A DNA stretch of 53,402 bases from Dinochytrium kinnereticum (Eukaryota; Chytridiomycota; Chytridiomycetes; Chytridiales; Chytridiaceae). A model generated the notes under the pieces. The model did not search any database and was not told the origin of the DNA. It was given only the letters and a program-made list of their open reading frames with translations. Positions 23,540-36,229 of this stretch are shown in pieces. The stretch is from NCBI GenBank assembly GCA_027604005.1, contig JADGJT010000134.1:1-53402 (forward strand), written 5' to 3'. A program made the position numbers and the translations under genes. How positions within the stretch are numbered: the stretch's first letter is position 1; the number at the start of each line of letters is the position of its first letter.

Positions 23540-24611
23540 ATGGCGAGCACCATGGCCTCAACCCTCCTCACCGCCCTCCGCTACGACACAATGCTCCCCC
23601 TCGGCGCATCAGGCCTTTTCATGCGTCTAACAACTCCACGCAATGCCCGGGCCGCTTTAACAAGCATCCGGTTGGGGATTGCGGTGTTGATGGTTGGGTC
23701 TTGGATCGCCCGGGCTTTGAATGGGGATTGGCCCCAGTTTTGGTTGCTCATGTTTCCGCTTCGAGGGGAGAGGGGAGATGGGAAGACGGATGCTTTTGGT
23801 CTGGCTTTGGTGTTTTATTTTGGGGTGAGTGCTTAGCTTTGTTGTTTTTAGTGGGGATCGAGATGGAAAAGGTGTGGTGTTTGGAGGGAGAGAGGGGGAG
23901 CATGACGGCTTGTACTGACTGTGCTATTTTGGGGGGTGTTGGTTTGAATGCGACCTGTAGCTCTTGGTTCTTCATGGTCTTCAACACGCCAAACTTGCCC
24001 AGCACATGAAAACACTTGGTCCCGTCACTCACCTCGTCCTATGGTCTCTCCATACCTTCACGATGACCGCAATCATCTCCTCCATTCTCTCGACCTCCTT
24101 GTCATCGCAAGATGCCTTTCACTTCAGCATGCCCTCCCAACATCCCACCACCTACTTTCTCTGCTCAGTCGGAGTTGGCGTTGAGATGCTGCTGTCAAGA
24201 TGGACGGTGCATTGGACAGTATTTGGTGTAGGATTCATTTGCATCATCATCACCAACGTCCTGGCCTCTCTTGCGAGGTGTTGGGGAGCATGCACTGCCT
24301 TGATGTTTCCAACGGTGGTTGGGATGGTACTTCTTGTGGTTTCATTCACGATGGTTTGGGTGATGGAAGGCATGAGGGAGTTGGCGTTTCCTTTGTCGAT
24401 GGGAAAGAGTGGGCTTGTTTCTGCTCTGTTTTTTGAGGATGATAGCGTTGAGGTTGTTGTTGGGTTGGGGCATGGTGATAAGTTTGAGGATCATGTCTGT
24501 AATGAGTCGAGGCTTTTCTCGGAATTGGATTACAGTGAGGAGGAGGCGAAGAAGTGGGGGGAGGAGATGCGGGATGGGTTGTTGGTGCAGGGTCAGGAGG
24601 AGGGGGTTTGA
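23540..24611 (+). CDS. Unknown multi-pass membrane protein (about six transmembrane segments)
   Basis: Two exons (23540-23824 and 23961-24611) joined in phase 0 give about 311 residues. I do not recognise the family. Hydrophobic segments visible: IRLGIAVLMVGSWIARAL, AFGLALVFYFGLLVL (across the splice), THLVLWSLHTFTMTAIISSI, TTYFLCSVGVGVEMLL, VFGVGFICIIITNVLASL and LMFPTVVGMVLLVVSFTMVW. The C-terminal about 80 residues are soluble and acidic (DDSVEVVVGLGHGDKFED, SEEEAKKWGEEMRDGLL). The start at 23540 is followed at once by a second in-frame ATG (MASTMASTLL); either could be used. No transporter signature is evident. Confidence 0.65.
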
Positions 24612-24871
24612 GGGGAGTTTTTAGAAAAAACCCCCCATACAAAGGAATGTTTTTTCTTTATCTTTGCCGTTCTTTTTTTTTTTTCGTCGCTCCTGCTGTA
24701 ATTGAGTCGTGAGGAAGGGACTTTTTTTTCTTTCCCTTTCGTTGTATTTATCGTAATGAACATGCGTGGTCTATGCTGCTACTATTTTTTATTGCTGCAC
24801 TTGACTGCCCACTCGACGTGAGGAAAAATCAATCGTTTTCCCCAAAAACAAAAAAAAAAAAAAAGGGAGCC

Positions 24872-26001
24872 ATGCCCATCACCATATCGACCGCCGAGCC
24901 AGACGCCGCCCCAGCAGCTCCCTCAGCAAAGCTGACGCAGCCAAACTGCACCCTCATCTTCTCCTCCGAGATCTCCTCAAGAGTAGCCCCTGGCAAGGGG
25001 ACCCTGACCATCGATGAGCAGTTAGGTTTTCCCCCCATTCTGCCATCCCTGTTGAGGGAAAACTGACCGAGTCGGACAGGAACCTCATCTTCCGCAACCC
25101 CGAGACGACCACCACCATCAAAATCGATTACCCCACCATTGTCATTCACGCCATCTCAAGGGGATCGTCGGATCCGGTGACGAGAGCGCCTTGCATCTAC
25201 TGCCAGCTTGGTTCTGCTGCTGTGCTTGACGAGAGGGCTCCGGAGGCTAGGACCGCGGCTGCTGCTGCTGGATCTGGGAATGGATATGCTGCTGATGCTC
25301 GTGGGAAGGAGGATGAGGAGGCAGAGGAGAAGGACGAGGATGAGGCATGCGAAATGAGGATTCTACCTGATGATGCGGAATCGCGTAAGGGGCTTGGGAG
25401 TTTTCCTGTTGTTTTCTGATTTGCTTTGTTATTGGAGGTGCTGGTTGAGTTGATAAGGTCTTTTGTTCCTTTATTTCTTTTGGTAGTCGATGCCATCTTT
25501 CAAGCTCTCTCTGAATGCGCTGCCCTCCATCCCGACCCTGACTTTCTCGAGGACGAGGAAGGTGAAGGAGGTGAGCTCGCTTGTCCCATCTCCAATTCCA
25601 TTCCATTCCCCGCTTCTTCAAATCATTCTCCTTCCAATCCTTCCATGAGATACCAGCGTCAATTTCCGTCCCTTTCAATCACGTTCTCTTCCATCTTCTC
25701 GTTTACCGTTTACCTTCCAATTCCCTTTCTGCATCCATTCGCGTCATCTCTCATTACTCTTCGATTAACTCTTGCATTCTTAAAAGAATGGATGTACTCT
25801 GCCGATGACGCGGCGGAACTGACTCAGGCTGGGCAAGCTGCTCTTGAGCATCTGGAGTCGGTGTTTGACGTTGCTCCAGGGTCCACGTTCACGTTCCGTG
25901 AAGCTCCCTCATCTGGTAGCAATGCTGCGCCTGAAGGGCAGTTTGAGGACGCGGATGAGAACGCCGATGAGGGGAAGGGGTCGGATGCGTTAGGGAGATG
26001 A
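24872..26001 (+). CDS. icln: pICln, methylosome/SMN-pathway Sm-protein chaperone
   Basis: pICln receives newly made Sm proteins, presents them to the PRMT5 methylosome and holds them before snRNP assembly. Four exons rebuild a protein with a PH-like fold. GKGTLTIDEQ is spliced in phase 2 to NLIFRNPETTTTIKIDYPTI, which aligns without gaps to the animal protein's strand-turn-strand. It continues VIHAISRG, an acidic loop, MRILPDDAES-LDAIFQALSE and CAALHPDPDFLEDEEGEG, then EWMYSADDAAELTQAGQAAL and a tail with GQFEDADENADEG, the family's typical C-terminal signature. Introns are about 25021-25078, 25394-25488 and 25574-25788. The start at 24872 follows an A-rich leader. Confidence 0.9.
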
Positions 26002-26397
26002 GAGGGGGCTCTGTAGTTCCACGTCACAGTTGTTGGATACTGGTGAACCTTTTTTCTACTTGTATTTTATTGCAGCCGTGCAGAGTGATTATAAAACGCA
26101 CGACCAGCGATGGATATCAGCATGTGGTTGGCGTTATCCTCGCGAATGCTTGCATCCCACCCTCTCTTCGTCGCCCTCCCGTCGCCTCCTTTCATCAACC
26201 ATTAGCCAGCACGACTCCAGCGACGGTGTCTCAAGCGTGAGACTCAATCAATCCCGTCGCGCGCAGTCGCTGGCGCTCACAGATGTGTGTGGCGCCGTCA
26301 TCCAGAGTCAGAAATTGTTCTCGAAACTTCGCAAAAAACTCGCCATCCAAAAAACTCTCCGAGGTCAGCAAAAACCTCATCGCCCTCCCCCGCCGCC
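26002..26397. other. Region right of pICln up to a poly-G tract; no gene assigned
   Basis: Contains the pICln 3' end and about 300 bases of coding-like composition. Candidate frames (for example QSQKLFSKLRKKLAIQKTLR on the plus strand, ending at a GTCAGC donor-like site) lack a start in frame. It may be the first exon of a gene cut off at the following poly-G tract, but no family is recognisable. Confidence 0.3.
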
Positions 26398-26430
26398 GGG
26401 GGGGGGGGGGGGGCCCGGAGGGGTTTTTTT
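26398..26430. other. Poly-G tract and probable false assembly join
   Basis: A run of 16 G (26398-26413), then CCC, GGAGGGG and seven T, preceded by a CCCCCGCCGCC stretch. The minus-strand Tcd-family gene to the right is open and then lost here in mid-intron, with none of its remaining exons to the left. The simplest reading is that two unrelated contigs meet at this tract. Confidence 0.65.
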
Positions 26431-26468
26431 AGATGAAGTTTTTTTATGAATGAAAAGAGTCAGCTTAC

Positions 26469-26996
26469 CCCAACGCCAGATCTTAAAAGCATGTGAGCCT
26501 GCAAGTCAATGTTAAGGTTGATTTTTAAACATTGGGAATCTTTAGTGAGAAAGCAAACTTGAAATCAAACTAACTGCATGGCTTCCAACACCTCCAAGTC
26601 CGACAACAATCACAAAGGAATCCCGCACTCTAGTTACGCCCTAAACATATCGCCACAAAAAAAATACAAAAAACAAATGCAATAAGCAACCGAATAATAG
26701 AGTCAACCTCATGAACAAACCTCCTCCCCTAAAAACGCATAGTTCCTCGCCAACTGCTCCCTCGTAATTTCTTCCCTAGCAGCCGCCTCCTGAGGGTCAA
26801 CAGGCCCAACTCCAACCCCCGGCTGGTAAGTGACCTTGAACGATGAGCTTGCAATGTCCTTTGCAAGCTGCTGCTTGAGCCGCTTGACTTTGTCCCTCTG
26901 GTAGAGATATCTTACGCTGCGGTAGGCAGTGTAGGTGGCGAGTGAGCCCAGGAGGAGGGTGACGGCGATGCGGGTGTGATTGGTGTCGTCCAGCAT
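26469..26996 (-). CDS. tRNA threonylcarbamoyladenosine dehydratase (Tcd/CsdL, ThiF-like), 5' part only
   Basis: E1-like enzyme that uses ATP to cyclise t6A37 to ct6A in ANN-decoding tRNAs; fungal Tcd1/Tcd2 sit on the mitochondrial outer membrane. Three exons are readable. 26996-26721 has a hydrophobic anchor (RIAVTLLLGSLATYTAYRSV) and REEITREQLARNYAFLGEE. 26640-26575 reads GVTRVRDSFVIVVGLGGVGS-HA, the nucleotide-binding Gly motif. 26498-26469 reads AHMLLRSGVG. A donor GTAAGC follows at 26468, but no acceptor or next exon (the expected DFDQV and N-R-H motifs) exists before the poly-G tract at 26398-26413. About 120 of some 450 expected residues are present. All exon joins are phase 0. The family call is strong; the truncation is probably an assembly effect rather than biology. 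Confidence 0.85.
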
Positions 26997-27407
26997 TCGT
27001 CTCTCTTTTTGTGGAATTGTCTTTTGCGTTTTTGGCCCCCTTTTTAGCGGTTTGGGGAGATGCGAGGGCGGGGTGGAGATAGCGATTGGGGTGGTGCGAT
27101 ACGGGGTTGATGGTGGATTTAGGGGATACACCTGGGACGAATGAATTGGGGGGTTGTTTTGTTTTATTTTTAAAATGCTTAACGTGACGATTGAAATGAA
27201 CTTTGTCGAGAAACAACGCGCCAGAGCAAGGCAACAAACAGGAGGGTTCGTACGGTGTTAACAAACTCTCGCTCTCGAGAAAGACAGCCAGCAGCGATCA
27301 ATATCACGCACGCGTTAGTTGGTTGGTGGGTGCGGGTCGTGTCCAAACGGGTGCTGGTGTCGAAAACCAAAATAATTTTCTTTGATCAACCACAGAAGAG
27401 AGCAGAA
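26997..27407. promoter_or_regulatory. Divergent promoter region between Tcd-family gene and RER1
   Basis: About 410 bases separate the two divergent start codons. No conserved element is recognised. A purine-rich leader precedes the RER1 ATG. Confidence 0.4.
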
Positions 27408-28814
27408 ATGGACGCCCTGGGCACAAGCGACTCAACGCCCGTGTCAAAGCTGCAGGCTACGGTGCTGCAATATCAGAGGGTTGGTGTTCCGTCCGTCCCT
27501 ATGTCTAGACGTGCTCGCCGTTGATGGAGGCTGCTGATGGATGGGGGGAGGGATGGGGGATGATGCGGGTCCAGACATGGCTTTTTTTCTTTCTTTTTTC
27601 TTTTCCTCCCCCCCATGTTGTGTGATCGGGATGATGGAAGGGCGTCGTATGCGATGGTTAGGGAGGATGGTTGAACCTGATCAAATGGTGGAAGTACTCG
27701 GGGGTATTATGTTGTTCGACTGGGATCGGGCTTCGCTTGTCACAAAGTGAAATTCATCCTGAGGCTAACACAATCCATCTCATCTTCCCTCTTCCTCGAA
27801 CATGGAATGAACCAATATCCACTTGCGCACCACCGTCACATTTTTTCTTACGACCTTCGATAATTGAATGGATGACCTGGAAATACCTTGTTGTCACTTG
27901 AAAACGAATCTCCTAACGTTGAAATTCGACGATGATAGAGATTGCAGACGATCCTGGACTCCACCACGCCTTACTATGTTCAGCGATGGTGTGGGACTGC
28001 GGCTGTTTTCCTCCTCTACTTTGTTCGTGTTTGGTTTTTGTCGGCGTTTTACATTGTGACGGTTAGTAGCGTGCCCTCACAACGTTCATAAAGGACGTGT
28101 CCTTGTGTTAGTTAGGATCGCTTTTGTCATTTGCCTATACTACAACACCATGACCCTAATCGACATTGAATGACAAATAGTATGCCCTTGGAATCTACCT
28201 TCTCAACCTTTTCCTGGCTTTCCTTCAACCGAAATTCGACCCCGCGCTTGAGGACGGAGAGGAAGAGGAAGATAAGGATGGCCCTGCGCTTCCTATGAAG
28301 AACGATGATGAGTTCCGTCCTTTTATTAGACGTTTACCCGAGTTTAAGTTCTGGTGAGTTTATTCGCATATTGCTTTTAACTTGCTTTTTTGTTATGCCC
28401 CCAGGTATGTTCGTTTTGACTTAATGATTTTTGTTTTGTCCTCTTCTGGAAAAGGTACTGGGCTACTCGAGGCATCACTACGGCATTCCTTTGCACGTTC
28501 TTCCCTTTCTTGGACGTTCCCGTGTTCTGGCCAATTCTATTGTAAGTTTTCCTCGACTTGTTGTTTTCCATATAATGTTTTTTGTTCTAAGGCCTTTTGA
28601 TAGGATGTACTTCTTGGTCTTGTTCGCACTTACAATGAAGCAGAGGATTAAGCACATGGTCAAGTACAAGTAAGCATACACTGATTTGGTCGCCTCGTAA
28701 AAGTATGTGTTTAACGTTAATCATAGGTATGTGCCGTGGAACATTGGTAAGAAGCACTACGGCGGAGGAAAGACGGCCGCCGCTTCGCCTATGGGAGGCA
28801 AGAGCAAAGATTAA
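27408..28814 (+). CDS. RER1: RER1, Golgi-to-ER retrieval receptor
   Basis: Four-pass membrane protein that returns escaped ER membrane proteins from the cis-Golgi in COPI vesicles. Exon 1 (27408-27479) encodes [20 protein letters not shown] and ends QYQR. Exon 2 (27948-28061) encodes [20 protein letters not shown] and [13 protein letters not shown]. Exon 3 (from 28181) encodes [20 protein letters not shown] and [16 protein letters not shown]. Later exons give [40 protein letters not shown] and [20 protein letters not shown]. These are diagnostic RER1 segments in the correct order. Intron 1 is about 468 nt, several times longer than the others. The C-terminus is Lys/Gly-rich, as in the family. 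Confidence 0.95.
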
Positions 28815-29384
28815 AAGAACTAGGCTAAGGGATAATCATCTCCTCCTTCATTCTCCAAACGCATTTTGTGGACCATACCCGAATCACAACTTTCCGCCTT
28901 TCCAATCTTTACTTGCCTAATTATCGGATTTGCGTTCTACTTTTTACCTTTTTTTTCTCTTCTTTTTTGGCAGACATAGACAATGCTTCTTTCTTCCTTT
29001 CTTTCTTTCTTCCTTTTTTTTTTTTTCTTCTTCTTCTTTTTTGAGGTATCGATTGGCGATGTCTTTTTGCTTATTGCTCTATTTTATATTGTGTTGGAGT
29101 TTGTTGAAGGCTTCTCTGGGGCGATTTAAGCGTTGATTCTCCGCCCACTCTCTTTCACCATTTTCTTTGTATTCCGTGTTGTCCTCTAATGAGAATCTTT
29201 GATTCTTTGTCTTTGTCGTTACCTTGAGGGGTTTTCGTGAATGCGTGTTGATTCGTGAAAGGGCCTTACCTCGGCCGCTCTGATACTCGACTTCTGCTTC
29301 GGTTGGGAGATGGATTGGATTGGATCAAAATTTCCTCCAGAAAAAGTCAACCCCAAATCCACCTTCAACATCTCATCTGCAAAA
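28815..29384. other. Intergenic region RER1-MDH
   Basis: T/C-rich 3' sequence after RER1 (28940-29040 is a long pyrimidine tract), then the MDH promoter. An in-frame ATG at 29310 could extend MDH by 25 residues. No other gene seen. Confidence 0.4.
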
Positions 29385-31061
<1,677 letters not shown>

Positions 31062-32007
31062 ACTGTTTTTTCCAGATTCGTGATCGATGCGACACTTTCT
31101 TCGTACTTGTTTTTTTTTTTTTTTTTTTTGACCTCTTTTCATTCTTCCTTTTTCGCACACGGTGCCATGAATTAAGATTTTTATTTTGATTGAAGATTTG
31201 TTTGGTCATATCTACCTTTTCCCTGGTTTTTTGTTCCTTCTAGCTGGCTTCTGTCCCTTTCTTAAGAATATAAGAGAAAAAGAAGGGGGGCCGTTCTTCC
31301 CTGCCATGAATGGGGAACAGGTTTCCAGGAACAAGTAAGCCTCCCGGGAATTCTGTCGAGGATCCACCTGGTCCAATGCGACGCGATCGCTGCGTCCTGA
31401 TTATCCAGGATTACCATCTTGCCACCACACCGTTGATACCACCTTCGTCGCCGTATCCACTCGCGCGCGTTAAGCCAATAAGGCTTTTTGGGACAAATCT
31501 GATTGATTGTCCCACTGCCCCCCAACCCAAGAATAAATAAAATAAATAAAAAAAGGCAGAGACGCTTGGGGAGGCCCATCCTCTTTACTTTTTTCCGTCA
31601 CGGAGCTTTCCTCCGTTCCCTCTCGATCCGTCTCAAGGCTGGTGAACCCGAACGGCTTTCCCTTCCTCGTTGATTTGGCCGTCTCGTTTGTTGGTTTGGA
31701 TCCAGAGGAGTTCTTCTCGTTTTCTCTCTTCTTTTTCGTGTGAGGGGAGAGACCGACGACGACCTGACCGGTGGATTGCGAACGGAATCCTCTTTGATCC
31801 AAGCAGTGGATTCTTTTTTTTTTCTGGGGGGGGGGGTGGAGACGTTCGGGTATCGATCGCATCATACTGTTTTCCTCCTGGCCTTTTTGAAGTGGTGAAA
31901 CGGGAGTCGACGGCTCTTTTTTTTTTCACTTTGTTTGTGACGAGGGGACCAAACTGTTTTCGGTTTGAAGGGTGCATGCGAGCTGTGGATTTTGGGGCCA
32001 GGACGAA
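31062..32007. other. Intergenic region MDH-TBC gene
   Basis: Nearly 950 bases: T-rich 3' end of MDH, then GC-mixed sequence with a poly-G run near 31827-31836 and T-runs. Several long minus-strand frames exist but have no start context, introns or family resemblance, and I read them as shadows. The right part is presumably the TBC promoter and leader. Confidence 0.35.
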
Positions 32008-33595
32008 ATGGCTAATACGGTTTCGGAGTTCTTGGAGCTGTTGATGGCGGAGACGCTTGTGGATCTTGATAAGCTGAGGTCGGCGGCTAAGCATGGGGTT
32101 CCGGATGAGGTGAGGAGGGTTTGAGATGTTTAGTTGCTTGATTTGAGGTGGGGTTTGGAAGTGGGATGGTCGGTGTTTTTTTGCAGCATGCTCTTGGGTA
32201 TCGCATTTTCCTTGAAGAGGATGTTGATGAAGGGAATTGCGACGATGTCTTGAGAGGATGGATGGCTGTGGTGCCGTTGTGCTTTTGATCGCACTTTGGC
32301 TGAGATCATTCTTCTTTCCAGCCATGTTCTTTGTTTTTTGTTTTTTTTTTGTTGTTGCCCATAACCTTTCACCACATACTGATGGCTCAATCCTTGCTTA
32401 AAAGGTTAGAGGCGAAGTTTGGAAGTACCTTTTAGGTATAGAGAATCCCAATAAAGGTATGCTCCTCCCATCTTTCCACAAAAGAATGACCCCGCCTGCT
32501 TTAGCCAACGAAATCTCTAAACGCCAAGCCAAGCATGAAGAGTACCGTCAATATGAGCGAGAGAAGGAGAACACTGAGATCATGAAGAGAGTTCGAGGGG
32601 AGGTTTCTCGGTATCAAAGGGCGAGAGGCGTCAAACAGTTTAAGTCAAAGGATCCGGGACAGACGATGGAGAATGTTTTGTCGACTTATTTGAGTTATAA
32701 CCGCGATATGGAGTATTCTGCTTCTTTGGTTTATCTTTGTGGTCCCTTTGCGAATGTCGTGGGGGCGGAGGCGGATGTGTTTTATTGTCATAATGCTATG
32801 ATGCAGAGGATAGGTAAGACAGTTTTATTGCTGTTTTCCTCCTTGCCGTGCTTTTCGTTTTTTTATTTTATATTTTTTTTGCTGGGAGTCCTGACCGAAT
32901 TCATTTTATTTCTTGGGACGATTGAAAGACGACTACTACTCTGTCGCTGACCTCAACAGCAGACTGTCAGATTTCTTTATGCTCTTTCGAACTCTCATCC
33001 CGGAACTGTACAACCATTTTGAGGAGGAGGAGGTGGATTTCAAGGATTGGGCGACTTCTTGGTTCAAGTGCTTTTTGTCAAAAGAGCTTCCGATGGATTG
33101 TAAGGATTCCTTTTGATGTTCTTGGCTGGTGTCTGAACCTTCCTTTTTGCGTCATTCAGGCGTGTTAAGATTGTGGGATACATATTTTTCGAGATCCAGT
33201 GGGCTGAGACTTCACGTTTATGTTTGCTTGGGTAAGTATGCCTTCTTTTGGTTAGTTCTTGTGAGGAGGTATCAAGTCTCTACTCGTGTTTGCTAAAGTG
33301 CTTCCTTGTTGCAGCTATTTTGAGTTCACAGAAGGATAACCTAGAGGAGCTCGAGCAGTCTGAAATTCATGCCGTACTTCTCAAGCTTCCCATGCTTGAC
33401 ATGGATAAGGTAAGCGTATTGTTGCTGCTATTTGATTCGCGTCTTGCGTAGATTATTATATATTTTCTCCTCTTTTCTGACGATAGTTTTGTTTCTTCAT
33501 CGGTATAGATTATCAACCAGGCTCTTACTATCCGAGATGAGGTTCTCGAAAGGAATCTTTCCGAAATCGCCTCTGAAGAGAGAGGCTACAGATAG
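32008..33595 (+). CDS. TBC-domain protein (Rab-GAP-like), Gln-finger not conserved
   Basis: TBC proteins stimulate GTP hydrolysis by Rab GTPases. Exons join to MANTVSEFLELLMAETLVDL, then DKLRSAAKHGVPDE|VRGEVWKYLLG, the TBC A-motif (Arg-x3-Trp-like). They continue ENPNK|ANEISKRQAKHEEY, NVLSTYLSYNRDMEYSASLV, a DDYYSVADLNSRLSDFFMLF exon, the HFEEEEVDFKDWATSWFKCF and KELPMD|CVLRLWDTYFS segment (C-motif region), and a final IINQALTIRDEVLERNLSEI exon. Total about 310 residues, essentially a bare TBC domain. The usual IxxDxxR motif is replaced by VRGEVSR, and the YxQGM Gln-finger by YSASL, so catalysis may be impaired or differ. Which TBC subfamily it belongs to is unresolved. Confidence 0.78.
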
Positions 33596-34196
33596 GGTTT
33601 CGGTATGACGCTGTGCCTGGCGGCAAATGGAAGGTCTTGCGGTGTCGGTTTTCTTTTCTCTTGTTTTTGGTTGCGGCGTTTTGTCTAATGAATGAGATAC
33701 GAGCTATTCTTCTTTCCCACTGATGATTGTTTCCCTGTCACTTTATTCTTAATTGTCTTTTTTATTTTATTTTGATGTATCATCTTTTTTTTTATTATTA
33801 TTGAGAAATGGAGATGTTCTTCCACACAGGGTTTCACGCTCCAGTCTTCGCCTGGTTGGAAACCACCCCTCACTTTTTTCTCTTTCTCTTTTTCTTTTTT
33901 TTGTTTGATGGTTGTGGAAGATGAGGATAATGATGATGGACTGTTTGGCTGCGGGAAACACGGACTTGAGCAATACATAAAATAAGCGCCTGGAGACTCA
34001 TCATTCTTCTAGCGCAGGCCTGAAAGCGGGTAGTTTCCCGTTGCCTCACAGTTTACGCGTTTCGCGTTTCGGTGTCATCCTGATCTGATGTGATGGTGTG
34101 CATGGCTTCAAAATTTGCCTGATTTCTCTGATTTCAGTTTTTTCTTCACCCTAAAACCAACCCTTCACCGTTCCCAAACCCCTCAAAACATCAGAT
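33596..34196. other. Intergenic region TBC-TPI
   Basis: T-rich 3' sequence of the TBC gene (33750-33910) and the TPI promoter. Minus-strand frames in it are low-complexity shadows. No gene seen. Confidence 0.35.
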
Positions 34197-35735
34197 ATGC
34201 CTCGCAAGTTCTTGGTGAGTGATGCCGTGCGTGTGATCCGGATCGCATGCGTTCTGTGCGGGGAGATGGTGGTTGGGCGGGTTGTGTTGCTGGGGGGGGG
34301 TTTGGTTGCGATGCGGGTGATTGTCGCGCGATGTCAGGAAGGTGCTGTGATCTAAGATACGTTGCCTTCATTGCGAGGGTGTGGGTGGAAGGGTTGGGAA
34401 AATGTTGACGCGGAGTTCATGGAGATGGGTGTTATGCCATGTATTCGTGCGATTAGCATGCAGTGTATTTGATGCTGGGGTTGGGGCATTTGTTGTGCTG
34501 GGCTGGAATACGCGAGCCTTGAACGGTTGAGCAGCAAGGCTAACATCTAATGCCCTGATTATGTAGGTCGGTGGTAACTGGAAGATGAACGGCGGTCGTG
34601 CCCTTGTCGACACTCTCGTCAACGGTCTTAACGGTGCCAAGTGGAGCGAGAACGTTGGTTCGTGGCTGCTTGGTCCTATTCTTTGGCTGCTGAGCGGAGG
34701 GATGATTTATCTGATGCTTACATCCACTGCTTGTTTTATTCAGAGGTCGTCATTGCTCCCCCTGCTCCTTACCTTGACATGGTCAGGACCAAGTTGAGGA
34801 AGGATGTTGGCGTTTCCTCGCAGAACGTTTACAGCGAGAAGAAGGGAGCTTTCACTGGAGAGATTAGGTGGGTTCATTGATTGCTTGTTGGCTTTGGTCT
34901 GTAAACGATGTTGGAAATGGGTGTTGATGTTTGTGATAAGTGCCGGTTCTGACTGATATTGTTGGGGGTTCTTCCCATTGTTCCTCTCAGCGTTGACTTC
35001 TTGAAGGACCTTAACATTGAGTGGACCCTTATTGGACACTCTGAGCGTCGTGAGATCTTCAACGAGGATGATGAGGTACAGTGACTAGGTCTTGCTGATT
35101 CTTTTGCATGGTCTCCTCCTCAGGCCCTCTGAGTACACTCCCTGTGTGTTTCCGAGGGAGAAAATGGCTAATACGACACCTCTCTATCTTTCCAGCTCCT
35201 CGGCAAGAAGACTGCCCTTGCGATCGCCTCTGGCATCAAGGTCATCTTTTGCGTCGGCGAGAAGCTCGAGCACAGGGAGGCCAACATCACCAACGATGTC
35301 ATCTTTAAGCAGCTTAAGGCCCTTGCCGCTGCCATCCCCGCTGCGGCTTGGTCGAGCATCGTTATCGCCTATGAGCCTGTCTGGGCTATTGGTACTGGAA
35401 AGGTCGCTTCCCCTCAGCAGGCTCAGGAGGTTCACGTTGATATCAGGAAATGGATTGCTGATAATGTTTCCCCTGATGTTGCTGAGGCTACCAGGATCCT
35501 TTACGGAGGTGAGATGATCGCTTCTTCTCCTTTATGGTGGATTTTTGTGAATGTTGTCGGTCTTATGCGTTGGTTCTGATCCCAACTCCTCTGCGTTTTG
35601 TGTTTTTTTTTCTTAGGCTCCGTCAACGCCAAGAACAGTGGTGAGCTTCAGAGGGAGCCTGATGTTGACGGGTTCCTTGTCGGCGGTGCCTGCCTCACCC
35701 TTGACTTCCTCACCATCATTGCCTCCAGGGCGTGA
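34197..35735 (+). CDS. TPI1: Triosephosphate isomerase
   Basis: Glycolytic isomerase of dihydroxyacetone phosphate and glyceraldehyde 3-phosphate. Exon 1 is 18 nt (34197-34214, MPRKFL) followed by a 352-nt intron. Exon 2 begins at 34567 with [20 protein letters not shown], giving the active-site Asn and Lys. Later exons give [35 protein letters not shown], the catalytic His in [37 protein letters not shown], the catalytic Glu and loop 6 in [20 protein letters not shown], and the phosphate-binding RILYGGSVNAKN and GFLVGGACL segments. Loop 6 reads GTGKVA where GTGKTA is the most common form; otherwise the enzyme looks complete and active. The assignment is secure. Confidence 0.96.
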
Positions 35736-36229
35736 CTCGCGGATGCGCGCATGTGATTTGAATACAACAACAGCCTCTTGTTCCAGCCAGCGTCGTGATG
35801 AGCAATGAATGTCCCCATCCCTGTCCTTCCTTCGTCCAGCGTCGTAAGGGAGCATCCCCGATGCCGGCGTCAGCGCAGGGAGAGCCAGTCGTTATCGTTT
35901 CTGGTGATGGCAGTTTCAGAGTGATTCAATCTTATCTCGTCAGGTGTTTGGCGTGCGGAGGTGACAACCCAACCAATTGACTCTTTTGTCTTGGAAATTT
36001 CGTTGCCACCTTTACGTACTTCACCCCTCACCTCGCCTCGCCTTCAACCGTCATCCCGTTGCCCCGCCGTCGCCATCGCTACTTGCTGAGCTGTGCATCC
36101 CCTGCCTCGCATTGCTGCTGCGTCCTGCGTGCGCGACCCTGCGATCCTTCCACCCCCGTCTGCATTCGACACGGCCCTTTGAGCAGAGTCTGCCCGTCTC
36201 CATCCGCACTTTCATCTGGCTGACCGATC
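35736..36229. promoter_or_regulatory. Intergenic region TPI-PDK
   Basis: About 490 bases containing the TPI 3' end and the PDK promoter. No additional gene or recognisable element. Confidence 0.35.

Noticed and set aside
26284..26400. Short frame beginning MCVAPSSRVRNCSRNFAKNS as a candidate gene start
   Set aside because: No family resemblance and it runs into the poly-G tract; cannot be distinguished from chance.
27500..27900. Possible small gene inside RER1 intron 1
   Set aside because: Open frames are short and lack motifs, and the flanking exons join in phase to give a standard RER1; it is an ordinary, if long, intron.
31633..32325. 230-codon open frame on the minus strand
   Set aside because: Lys/His/Pro-rich low-complexity translation antisense to the TBC gene start and leader, with no family resemblance; treated as a shadow.
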